DNA from: JALZEG01 sp036258555
GTDB lineage: Bacteria > Actinomycetota > CADDZG01 > WHSQ01
Direction: 5' to 3'
Assembly: GCA_036258555.1 (NCBI GenBank)
Contig: DATADL010000285.1
Location: 1-11,973 of the forward strand
Length of the DNA: 11,973 bases
Both the position numbers and the translations under genes were made by a program. Below, in pieces: positions 1 through 6,965 of the stretch. The notes beneath the pieces are model-generated. The model was not told the DNA's origin. It saw nothing but the letters and a program-made list of their open reading frames with translations, and made no database searches. The first letter of the stretch is position 1. The number at the start of each line of letters is the position of its first letter.

Positions 1-3000
1 CGCTGTGCGAGGACGGCTTCGTCGCGTGCGCGTCGGAGGCCGGCGCCGTCGACACGCGGGGGCACGGCGCGGTGACGCGCACCAGGCTCGGGCCCGGGCA
101 GGCCTTCGTCGTGGACCGCGAGCGCGGGGTCTCGTTCGACGACGACGTCAAGCAGAGGCTCGCCCGCGCGGTCGACTACGCACCGGCGGCGTCCCGCGGG
201 ATCACCCGCGCGTCGCGCGGCTCGGCGACCGGCGTTCCGCCGCAGCGCGTCCTCCCGCGGCAGGTAGCCACGGGGATGACGAAGGAGGAGATCACCGTCG
301 TCCTCCGGCCGATGGCGACGGGGGCCGGTGAACCGGTCTCGTCGATGGGAGACGACACCGCGCAGCCTCCGCTCGCCGGCTTCCGGCGGGGCGTCTTCTC
401 GTACCTCAAGCAACGGTTCGCCCAGGTCACGAATCCCCCGCTCGACCACCTCCGCGAGAGCCACGTCATGTCGCACACGACGCTGCTCGGCCCGCGGCCC
501 CCGCTGACCGCACGGTCGCTGCCGGCCGGGAGCCTGCGGGAGTACCCCTCCCCGGTCGTCTTCCCCGACGCCGTGGCCGAGCTCGTCGACGAGGGCGCGG
601 TCGTGGTGGACGCGACGTGGGACGCCGGCGACGGCCCTCACGGTCTCCGGCGCGCGTGCGAGGCGGCCGCTCGCACGGCCTGCGACGCGGCCGAGAAGGG
701 GGCCGCCCTCCTCGTCGTCAGCGACGCCGCGCTCGGACCGGAGCGCGTCGCCGCGCCGTCCGCGCTCGTCGCCGGCGCGGTCCACCACGCGCTCGCGCGC
801 GCGGGGCTCCGGCCGCGGGTAGGGCTCGTCGTCGACGCGGCGGACGTGCGCGACGCCCACCACGTCGCCTGTCTCGTCACGAACGGCGCCGACCTCGTAT
901 GTCCGCGCCTCGCGCTCGAGACGATCGCCGACCTCGCCGACCACGCTCGTCTCGGCGGCGACGTGTCGTCCGAGCGCGCGCAGGAGCTCTTCCTCGACGC
1001 CCTCGAGGCCGGGCTCGCCAAGATCATGTCGAAGATGGGCATCGCCACGGTCGCGTCCTACAGGGGCGCGCAGGTGCTCGAGGCCGTCGGGCTCGGCCGG
1101 GACGTCGTCGACCTCTGCTTCCCCGGCATCGCGTCCGTCCTCGGAGGAGTCTCCCTCGACGACCTCGGCGTGGACGCGCTGGAGCGGCACGCGGCCGCGT
1201 GGGGCGACAAGCCCGTGCTCCCGATGCCGGGAAGCTTCAAGCACAAGTCGGGGGGCGAGTACCACGCGATCAACCCCGAGGTCGTGAAGGGCCTGCAGTC
1301 CGCGGCGACCTCGGAGATGGAGGCGGCGCACGCGCTCCGCCGCGCGGTGGCCGGGAACGACCACGCCTACGAGGAGTTCGCGGCGCTGGTCAACGAGCGG
1401 CCCCCGGCCGAGCCGCGCGACCTCCTAGAGCTCGTCGGCGTGCCGGACCCGCTCCCACCGGACGAGGTCGAGGACGCGGCGTCCATCGCGCGACGCTTCT
1501 CTGCCGGCGCGATGTCGCTCGGCGCGCTCTCGCCCGAGGCGCACGAGACCATCGCGCTCGCGCTCGACATGATCGGCGGGATGGCGAACACGGGTGAGGG
1601 CGGCGAGGACCCCGCTCGTTACGGGACCCGGGGCCGCAGCTCCGCCATCAAGCAGGTCGCGTCCGCGCGCTTCGGCGTCACGCCCGGCTACCTCGCCGAC
1701 GCCCGCGAGATCCAGATCAAGATGGCGCAGGGATCGAAGCCGGGCGAAGGCGGCCAGCTGCCCGGCGTGAAGGTCTCCGCGGAGATCGCGCGCCTGCGTC
1801 ACACCGTCCCCGGCGTCCCGTTGATCTCTCCGCCCCCCCACCACGACATCTACTCGATCGAGGACCTCGCGCAGCTGATCTTCGACCTCCGGCAGGCGAA
1901 CCCCGGCGCGGCCGTCTCCGTCAAGCTCGTCGCGTCGGAGGGCGTCGGCACGGTCGCGGCGGGGGTCGTGAAGGGTCTCGCCGACGTCGTGCACATCTCG
2001 GGCGGCGACGGCGGCACCGGCGCGAGCCCGCTGTCTTCGATCAAGAACGCGGGGATGCCGTGGGAGATCGGTCTCGCCGAAGCCCACGCGGCGCTGTCGG
2101 CGAACGGCCTCCGGGGCCGGGCCCGGCTCCGCGTCGACGGCGGGCTCAAGACGGGCCGCGACGTCGTGGTCGCGGCGCTGCTCGGCGCCGACGAGTTCTC
2201 GTTCGGCACGGCGTTGCTCGTCGCCGAGGGATGCATCCTCGTGAGGACGTGCCACCGCGACACGTGCCCGGTCGGGATCGCGACGCAGAACCCGGCGCTA
2301 CGGGCGAAGTTCGCCGGGACGCCGGAGATGGTCGCGCGCTACCTGATGCTTGTCGCGGAGGAGGCGAGGTCGCTGCTCGCGAGCCTCGGGCTGCGGAGCA
2401 TCGACGAGGCCGTCGGGCGCACCGACCTCCTCCGGCAGAGGACGACCGGAGACGCTCGCGCGGACTCCCTCGACCTCTCGCCGCTCCTCGACTCCCGATC
2501 CCACGTCGTTCCGTCCCACTTCTCGGGACGCCACGACGTGAGATCGGAGCTCGGCGACCTGCTCCACGACGAGGCGATCGACGGTGTGCTCGCCGGCCAC
2601 GTGACGCACGTCGAGCACCGGATCACCACTGCCGACCGTGCGGTCGGCGCACGGCTCGGCGCCGCGCTCGCGGCGCACCGGCGCCACGCTCGCGGGCTCG
2701 TCGTGGCGCGCTTCGACGGACACGCGGGCCAGTCGTTCGGCGCCTTCCTCAGCGACGGCGCGGAGCTGATCCTCGAGGGCGACGCGAACGACTACGTGTG
2801 CAAGGGCATGGCCGGGGGCCGCGTCGTCATCCGGCCCCCGCACGACGACGCGGGCGACCCCGTCCTCGCGGGCAACACCGTCCTCTACGGAGCGACCGGC
2901 GGCACGCTCTTCGTGGCGGGCCGCGCCGGCGAGCGTTTCGCGGTCCGCAACTCCGGGGCCGTCGCCGTCGTCGAGGGCGTCGGTGACCACGCGTGCGAGT

Positions 3001-3344
3001 ACATGACGGCGGGGGCGGTCGTCATCCTCGGTCCCACCGGCCGCAACCTCGGCGCCGGGATGAGCGGCGGCGAGACCTACGTCTTCGACCCCGACGACCT
3101 CCTGGCGCGCAACCTCAACCCACAGCTCGTCGCGGCGTACGAGCCGACGCGCGCGCAGCTGGACTCGTTGCGCCGCGTGATCGAGCGCCACTCCCGCGCG
3201 ACCGGGTCCGGCCGCGCCGCTGCGCTGCTCCGGCACTGGGAGCACGCGGCGCCGCGCTTCGTCAGGGTCGCGCCCGTCGCCGAGGTGGCGCGGCTGGAGG
3301 CGCTATTCAGCGGAGACGACGTCTCGGCCGAGAGCGTCGCCTAG
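1..3344 (+). CDS. gltB: Glutamate synthase (GOGAT) large subunit, 5'-truncated by window edge
   Basis: This subunit makes glutamate from 2-oxoglutarate and glutamine-derived ammonia. The reading frame is open from base 3 and ends at TAG 3342-3344, leaving 1113 residues of a protein usually near 1500, so about 400 N-terminal residues (catalytic Cys and most of the glutaminase domain) lie outside. In order I see the end of the glutaminase domain (RLGPGQ near base 87), the central domain (about 470-1250, with KIMSKMGIATVASYRGAQ), the FMN/2-oxoglutarate synthase barrel (about 1480-2440, with SAGAMSLGALSPE and GGDGGTGASPLSSIK) and the C-terminal GXGXG beta-helix (about 2600-3140, with GQSFGAF and CKGMAGGR). 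The 3Fe-4S motif C-x5-C-x4-C is intact, with Cys codons at 2232, 2250 and 2265. No gltD follows, so whether the electron donor is a GltD partner encoded elsewhere or ferredoxin cannot be told here. The last 42 bases overlap the convergent glycosylase gene. Confidence 0.97.
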   Translation, partial: LCEDGFVACASEAGAVDTRGHGAVTRTRLGPGQAFVVDRERGVSFDDDVKQRLARAVDYAPAASRGITRASRGSATGVPPQRVLPRQVATGMTKEEITVVLRPMATGAGEPVSSMGDDTAQPPLAGFRRGVFSYLKQRFAQVTNPPLDHLRESHVMSHTTLLGPRPPLTARSLPAGSLREYPSPVVFPDAVAELVDEGAVVVDATWDAGDGPHGLRRACEAAARTACDAAEKGAALLVVSDAALGPERVAAPSALVAGAVHHALARAGLRPRVGLVVDAADVRDAHHVACLVTNGADLVCPRLALETIADLADHARLGGDVSSERAQELFLDALEAGLAKIMSKMGIATVASYRGAQVLEAVGLGRDVVDLCFPGIASVLGGVSLDDLGVDALERHAAAWGDKPVLPMPGSFKHKSGGEYHAINPEVVKGLQSAATSEMEAAHALRRAVAGNDHAYEEFAALVNERPPAEPRDLLELVGVPDPLPPDEVEDAASIARRFSAGAMSLGALSPEAHETIALALDMIGGMANTGEGGEDPARYGTRGRSSAIKQVASARFGVTPGYLADAREIQIKMAQGSKPGEGGQLPGVKVSAEIARLRHTVPGVPLISPPPHHDIYSIEDLAQLIFDLRQANPGAAVSVKLVASEGVGTVAAGVVKGLADVVHISGGDGGTGASPLSSIKNAGMPWEIGLAEAHAALSANGLRGRARLRVDGGLKTGRDVVVAALLGADEFSFGTALLVAEGCILVRTCHRDTCPVGIATQNPALRAKFAGTPEMVARYLMLVAEEARSLLASLGLRSIDEAVGRTDLLRQRTTGDARADSLDLSPLLDSRSHVVPSHFSGRHDVRSELGDLLHDEAIDGVLAGHVTHVEHRITTADRAVGARLGAALAAHRRHARGLVVARFDGHAGQSFGAFLSDGAELILEGDANDYVCKGMAGGRVVIRPPHDDAGDPVLAGNTVLYGATGGTLFVAGRAGERFAVRNSGAVAVVEGVGDHACEYMTAGAVVILGPTGRNLGAGMSGGETYVFDPDDLLARNLNPQLVAAYEPTRAQLDSLRRVIERHSRATGSGRAAALLRHWEHAAPRFVRVAPVAEVARLEALFSGDDVSAESVA

Positions 3345-4028
3345 CCCGGCGAGGGCCCGGGCGCGGGCGAAGACCGCGTCGAGCATCTCCTCTGTCAGCC
3401 GGCCGGTGAACGTGTTCTGCTGGCTCGGGTGGTACGAGCCGACCAGCGTGAAGGGGCCGACCTGGGCCTCGGCGAGGTGGGCGAAGCGCGGCTTCGGGCG
3501 GGGGGCCTCGTGGCCGAGGGTCCGCGCGACCCGCAGCCACGCGTCCCACGCGAACCCGCCCAGCGCCACCACGACGCGTAGCTCCGGCAGCAGGCGCACC
3601 TCCCGGACGAGGTACGGCAGGCACCGGTCCCTCTCGTCGGGGGCGGGCTTGTTGTCCGGCGGCGCGCACCGGACCGCCGCGGCCACGTACGCGTCGTGCA
3701 GCTCGAGCCCGTCGTCGCGGTGCACGGAGTGGGACTGGTTCGTCAGACCCTGTCGGTACATCGACGCGAACAGCCAGTCGCCGGAGCGGTCCCCGGTGAA
3801 GATGCGGCCCGTGCGGTTGCCGCCGTGGGCGGCGGGCGCGAGGCCGACCACGAGGATGCGGGCCGCGGGATCTCCGTAGCCGGGGATCGGCCGTGCCCAG
3901 TACTCCTCGTCCCGGAACGACGCCCGCTTGTCGCGTGCGGTCTGCTCCCGCCAGGCGACGAGCCGGGGGCACGCCCGGCATTGCGCCACCTCCTCGGACA
4001 GCAGACGAAGCCCGTCTTCTCGGGACAT
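3303..4028 (-). CDS. udgB: Uracil-DNA glycosylase, family 5 (UdgB-like), 4Fe-4S
   Basis: This is a 241-residue base-excision repair enzyme that removes uracil, and in this family also other deaminated bases, from DNA. Motif 1 is GLAPAAHGGNRTGR (residues 62-75), where family 5 carries Ala instead of the catalytic acid found in families 1 and 4. It is followed by FTGDRSGDW, and motif 2 is HPSQQNTFTGRLT (200-212). Four cysteines suit a 4Fe-4S cluster: C17 and C20 (CRAC) plus C121 and C136. I chose ATG 4028 because the family-like sequence begins there (MSREDGLRLL, soon followed by the first Cys pair). The same frame runs open far upstream, but that stretch is the antisense of the protease gene and looks non-coding. 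No good Shine-Dalgarno precedes the ATG, so a leaderless or weakly translated message is possible. It is divergent from the protease gene and overlaps the 3' end of gltB. Family assignment rests on the motifs seen, and the exact substrate range is inferred. Confidence 0.93.
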   Translation of the reverse strand: MSREDGLRLLSEEVAQCRACPRLVAWREQTARDKRASFRDEEYWARPIPGYGDPAARILVVGLAPAAHGGNRTGRIFTGDRSGDWLFASMYRQGLTNQSHSVHRDDGLELHDAYVAAAVRCAPPDNKPAPDERDRCLPYLVREVRLLPELRVVVALGGFAWDAWLRVARTLGHEAPRPKPRFAHLAEAQVGPFTLVGSYHPSQQNTFTGRLTEEMLDAVFARARALAGLGDALGRDVVSAE

Positions 4029-4044
4029 CTCGCAAGTATTCCGG

Positions 4045-4071
4045 TTGCGGTGCAGGTGCGGAGGGTAGTTA
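4045..4071 (+). promoter_or_regulatory. Weak candidate promoter for the protease gene
   Basis: The 90-bp divergent gap 4029-4118 between the glycosylase and protease genes must hold their start signals unless transcripts run in from outside. On the + strand, TTGCGG (4045-4050) and TAGTTA (4066-4071) are separated by 15 bp. They only loosely resemble -35 and -10 boxes, and the spacing is short. I see no operator-like repeat in the gap. Confidence 0.2.
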
Positions 4072-4107
4072 GGCGAACACAACGGGTGACCGCCGCTGGA
4101 AAACGTT

Positions 4108-4112
4108 GGAGG
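4108..4112 (+). promoter_or_regulatory. Shine-Dalgarno of the protease gene
   Basis: GGAGG lies 6 bases before ATG 4119. It decides the start, because the frame is open much further upstream without any secretory signal. The chosen ATG is followed at once by an Arg-Arg and Ala-rich signal peptide. Confidence 0.75.
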
Positions 4113-4118
4113 TGCGGG

Positions 4119-5012
4119 ATGGGGTCTGTCGTTCGCAGAGTGGTAGCGGGGGCCGCGGCAGCGACCGTGGCCGCCGGGCTCACGGGAGGCGCGGGAGGCG
4201 CCACCGCCGCCGAGATCCCGGCCGTCCTGCCCGACCTGCAAGCGACGGGCCTGCTCGACGCCGCCGCCGTGGCGCTGCCGCCCGAGGGCGTGACGCTGCA
4301 GCTGCACGCCGACTTCCCCGCCGAGGCCCCGCTCGAGAGCGGCGGCCTCGCCTTCACGTCGGTCACCGCGGACGTCTCGCCGGCGGGTGAGCTCACGATG
4401 CTGAGCGCCACTCCGGCGACGCCGGCGGAGACGTCGACCCCGCGGCTGGACGAGTGCACCGACCCGACGTTCGAGCCGACCGGCCCCCGCTGGTACGAGG
4501 GCGACCTCCCGGTCGAGTGGCGCTTCCGCCGCGGCTCGGTCCCGGAGGGCGTCGGGCGCTTCCGCTCCCAGTACTCGCTCCAGGCCGCCCACCAGGTGTG
4601 GTCGCGCGCCAGGACCGTGTGCAAGGCCAAGGACGACGTCTCGATGCAGTTCTCGTTCGCCGGACCGACCGCGCGCAGGGTCGGTTACGACGGCGTGAAC
4701 GTCGCCGACTTCGGCCCCCTCGGCGCCGGCGCGCTCGCGATGAGCTACACCTGGTACCAGGGCGGCCACATCCTCGAGGTCGACCTCCGCCTGAACCGGC
4801 ACGACTACCGGTGGACGAACCGTCCCGGCGGCAAGAACCGCTACCAGGTCGCGAACGTCGCCGCGCACGAGATCGGCCACCAGCTCGGTCTCGACGACCT
4901 CGCCGACCCTCACGGGGCGCTCACGATGTTCGGGCGGATCTCGAGGGGCGAGACGTCGAAGACGACGCTGGGCCGCGGTGACCTGAGGGGGGCGTCGGCG
5001 CTCTCGCCGTAG
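4119..5012 (+). CDS. Secreted matrixin-like (metzincin) zinc metalloprotease
   Basis: This is a 297-residue predicted exported protease. Residues 1-30 form a signal peptide: a basic start (VVRRVV), an Ala/Gly-rich hydrophobic core, and a probable cut near ATAAE at 30/31. Residues about 32-115 are a poorly conserved leader or propeptide-like segment rich in Pro, Thr and Glu. The catalytic domain covers about 120-297. It holds the zinc site HEIGHQLGLDD (H250, E251, H254, D260), a downstream Met-turn candidate in LTMFG (M270), and the tail SRGETSKTTLGRGDLRG typical of bacterial matrixin-like proteins. In metzincins the third ligand is usually His. Here the matching position is Asp, as in snapalysin-type enzymes. 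C113 and C168 could form a disulfide. Substrate and role are not visible, and extracellular protein breakdown feeding the neighbouring amino-acid importers is only a guess. The stop TAG (5010-5012) is followed by a hairpin. Confidence 0.88.
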   Translation: MGSVVRRVVAGAAAATVAAGLTGGAGGATAAEIPAVLPDLQATGLLDAAAVALPPEGVTLQLHADFPAEAPLESGGLAFTSVTADVSPAGELTMLSATPATPAETSTPRLDECTDPTFEPTGPRWYEGDLPVEWRFRRGSVPEGVGRFRSQYSLQAAHQVWSRARTVCKAKDDVSMQFSFAGPTARRVGYDGVNVADFGPLGAGALAMSYTWYQGGHILEVDLRLNRHDYRWTNRPGGKNRYQVANVAAHEIGHQLGLDDLADPHGALTMFGRISRGETSKTTLGRGDLRGASALSP

Positions 5013-5037
5013 CGGCGCGCCGCATCTCTCGTCGAAA

Positions 5038-5054
5038 CGTCCCGAAACGGGACG
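5038..5054. terminator. Hairpin between convergent genes, possible bidirectional terminator
   Basis: A perfect inverted repeat, CGTCCCG-AAA-CGGGACG (7-bp stem, 3-nt loop), lies in the 58-bp gap between the protease stop (5012) and the stop of the ATPase gene (5071). Read on the - strand it is followed by TTTCG, a very short U run. Read on the + strand there is no T run. Placement between two gene ends supports a terminator role, but the missing long T tract keeps this moderate. Confidence 0.5.
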
Positions 5055-5070
5055 GATCGACGTGAGAGCC

Positions 5071-5829
5071 CTACAGGACGTGGGCCAGGAAGTCCTTGCA
5101 GCGCGGGTTCGCCGGGTTCGAGAACACCTGGGCCGGCGGCCCGTCCTCCTGGATCTTGCCGTCGTCCATGAAGATCACGCGGTCCCCGACCTCGCGGGCG
5201 AAGCCCATCTCGTGCGTGACTATCAGCATCGTCATGCCCTCGTCGGCGAGCCTCTTCATCGTGTCGAGGACCTCCTTGACGAGCTCGGGGTCGAGGGCCG
5301 AGGTCACCTCGTCGAACAGCATCAGCTTCGGCCGCATCGCGAGCGCACGTGCAATCGCGACGCGTTGCTGCTGACCGCCCGACAGCTGCGCCGGGTACGA
5401 GTCCGCCTTGTGCGCGAGCCCGACGTGCTCCAGCTCGGCCACCGCGCGCTCCCGCGCCTCTTCCTCCCCCAGCTTCAGCACCTTCTGCAACGACAGCATG
5501 ATGTTGCCGATAGCGGTCTTGTGCGGGAACAGGTTGAAGGCCTGGAACACGATGCCGATGTGCGTCCGCACCTCGTTCAGGTCCGTGCGGACGTCCGTGA
5601 TCTCGCGGCCGTCGAAGTAGACCTTTCCCTCGGTCGGCTCCTCGAGCAGGTTCACGCAGCGGAGCAAGGTCGACTTCCCCGAACCCGAGGGCCCGATCAC
5701 CGTCACGACCTGCCCGCGGTCGAGCTCGAGGTCGATCCCCTTCAGCACGTGGAGGTCGCCGAACCACTTGTGGACGCCGTCGAGCCTCACGAGGTGGCCC
5801 CCGGCGCCGTCCCGCTCCGCGGCCGTCAT
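5071..5829 (-). CDS. Polar amino-acid ABC transporter, ATP-binding protein (GlnQ/HisP family)
   Basis: This 252-residue cytoplasmic ATPase should power the polar amino-acid importer encoded just upstream. All nucleotide-binding motifs are present: Walker A GPSGSGKST (46-54), Q-loop VFQAFNLFPH (Q96), signature LSGGQQQR (149-156), Walker B LMLFDEVTSALDPE (169-182, with D173 and E174) and the H-loop THE (H206). The length matches the family, which is usually 240-260 residues. It starts at ATG 5829, whose four bases ATGA overlap the permease stop, so translation is probably coupled. It is the last gene of the long - strand unit. GlnQ-type ATPases serve glutamine, glutamate, histidine, arginine or cystine systems, and nothing in the ATPase itself tells which. 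The stop TAG (5071-5073) precedes the hairpin at 5038-5054. Confidence 0.95.
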   Translation of the reverse strand: MTAAERDGAGGHLVRLDGVHKWFGDLHVLKGIDLELDRGQVVTVIGPSGSGKSTLLRCVNLLEEPTEGKVYFDGREITDVRTDLNEVRTHIGIVFQAFNLFPHKTAIGNIMLSLQKVLKLGEEEARERAVAELEHVGLAHKADSYPAQLSGGQQQRVAIARALAMRPKLMLFDEVTSALDPELVKEVLDTMKRLADEGMTMLIVTHEMGFAREVGDRVIFMDDGKIQEDGPPAQVFSNPANPRCKDFLAHVL

Positions 5830-6899
5830 GCCGTCACTCCCACGAGACCGCTGCGCATCCGGCGCTCGACCGCGTTCACGAGCCGGATCGCCGGGAGACA
5901 GATCGCCAGGTAGCCGAGGGCCGCGTAGATGAAGAACGTGGCGTTGAACGTGTTCCCGAAGCCCTGGCTCGCGACGCTCAAGAGCTCACGCTCCCCCGCA
6001 GCAAGGCCGACGAACACGACGAGCGACGTGTCCTTCACCAGGATCACGAACTCGTTCATCAGCGGCGGGATCACGCGCCTGACTGCCTGCGGGACGATCG
6101 AGTAACGCATCGCCTGGCCGTACGACATGCCCAGCCCCCGGGCAGCCTCGAGCTGCCCGCGCTCGATCGACTGGATGCCCGCCCGGAAGACCTCCGCCGA
6201 ATACGCGCCCATGTTCAGGCTGAGGGCGATGATCCCCGCGGTGTACGTCGAGATGTCGACCCCGAGCCCCAGCGGGATGCCGATGCCGATGAAGCTGAGC
6301 TGCCACAGCAGCGGCGTCCCGCGGAAGAAGTTGATGTAGACCCGCGCGGGCGCGCGCACGACGGCCCTCTTCGAGATGGCGAAGATCGCGAGCACCAGGC
6401 CCAGCAGGATGCCCAAGAGCTCGCTCGACAGAGCCAGCACGAGAGTGTTCTTCGCGCCCGTCAGGAACGCGTCGAGCTGCTGGTTCGGGCCCTCGAAGTT
6501 GAAGAAGTTGAACGCGAAGACGTCCACGTCGCCTTCGCTGAACCAGAGAACGACCGCGCCGAGCACCGCGGCCTGGGCCCCGAGCACCGCGCCCGCGACG
6601 GCCTCCTCGCGGCTGACCTTGGTGGGCATCCTCCGGAACGTCCCCCAGCCGAGGGCGGATGCGGCGACGCCGAGGCCTACCGCCCACACGCCCACCCCGG
6701 TCATCTCCGCCGACTTGAATCCGCGCACGACGTTCTCGTACGGCGTGAGCCCGTGCATCAGGAGCACCACCGCGGTGCCGAGGATGACCGCGGCGAGGCT
6801 CAGGACGCCGAGCCCGAAGGCGGCCAGGGACAGAGGCTGGCTCTGCTCCCGCAACCACGCGAGGTCTCGGACCGGTTTGTCTACGTGAGCTGTCGCCAC
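5826..6899 (-). CDS. Polar amino-acid ABC transporter permease with extra N-terminal membrane domain
   Basis: This is a 357-residue inner-membrane permease. The C-terminal part (about 145-345) is a standard HisM/GlnP-type permease domain: FLTGAKNTLVLALSSE opens it, FFRGTPLLWQ follows, and the EAA loop EAARGLGMSYGQAMRYSIVP (251-270) is the coupling site for the ATPase. About 145 residues precede it, with three further hydrophobic stretches near 22-49, 66-88 and 100-120, making the protein far longer than the usual 210-270 residues. The start is GTG 6899, supported by AGGAGG five bases upstream, so the extension is part of the gene and not a start error. Only one permease gene is present, so a homodimer is inferred. 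The stop overlaps the ATPase start by 4 bp. An intrinsic-terminator-like hairpin lies just upstream, between it and the binding-protein gene. Confidence 0.93.
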   Translation of the reverse strand: MATAHVDKPVRDLAWLREQSQPLSLAAFGLGVLSLAAVILGTAVVLLMHGLTPYENVVRGFKSAEMTGVGVWAVGLGVAASALGWGTFRRMPTKVSREEAVAGAVLGAQAAVLGAVVLWFSEGDVDVFAFNFFNFEGPNQQLDAFLTGAKNTLVLALSSELLGILLGLVLAIFAISKRAVVRAPARVYINFFRGTPLLWQLSFIGIGIPLGLGVDISTYTAGIIALSLNMGAYSAEVFRAGIQSIERGQLEAARGLGMSYGQAMRYSIVPQAVRRVIPPLMNEFVILVKDTSLVVFVGLAAGERELLSVASQGFGNTFNATFFIYAALGYLAICLPAIRLVNAVERRMRSGLVGVTA

Positions 6900-6904
6900 C
6901 CGTT

Positions 6905-6910
6905 CCTCCT
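6905..6910 (-). promoter_or_regulatory. Strong Shine-Dalgarno of the permease gene
   Basis: AGGAGG on the - strand lies five bases before GTG 6899 and just past the T-rich tail of the 6918-6947 hairpin. It fixes the permease start at the GTG and suggests that any transcript passing the hairpin is translated well. Confidence 0.8.
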
Positions 6911-6947
6911 GGAAACAAAGGGCCCGCGCTATGCGGCGCGGGCCCTT
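6911..6947 (-). terminator. Intercistronic intrinsic terminator or attenuator
   Basis: A perfect 12-bp stem AAGGGCCCGCGC (6918-6929 paired with 6936-6947) closes a 6-nt loop. On the - strand it is followed by TGTTTCC, so with the end of the stem the transcript reads CCCTTTGTTT. It stands 18 bases after the binding-protein stop codon and 18 bases before the permease start. The likely effect is partial termination after the binding-protein gene, or protection of its mRNA 3' end, lowering permease and ATPase output. Transcription of the next genes has to pass through it, because no other promoter fits in the 66-bp gap. Confidence 0.75.
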
Positions 6948-6965
6948 CTCTAGCTCTGCTCTCCC

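Noticed and set aside
1425..3245. Long - strand open frames (276 and 315 codons) inside gltB
   Set aside because: Composition is Arg/Ala/Val/Asp-rich without motifs, and the opposite strand is unmistakable GOGAT. These are antisense shadows of GC-rich coding.
3344..3362. GC inverted repeat GCCCGG/CCGGGC just after the gltB stop, as a terminator
   Set aside because: The stem is only 6 bp with a 7-nt loop and no T tract, and it lies in the glycosylase coding sequence. In DNA this GC-rich it is expected by chance.
4010..4028. Leaderless promoter for the glycosylase gene (AATACT-like box just before the ATG)
   Set aside because: Possible, since no good ribosome site is present, but no -35 partner is visible and the box is a weak match. 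It is mentioned only in the gene entry.
4029..4913. N-terminal extension of the glycosylase gene by 295 codons
   Set aside because: The added part is antisense to the protease gene and low in complexity, and family similarity starts at ATG 4028.
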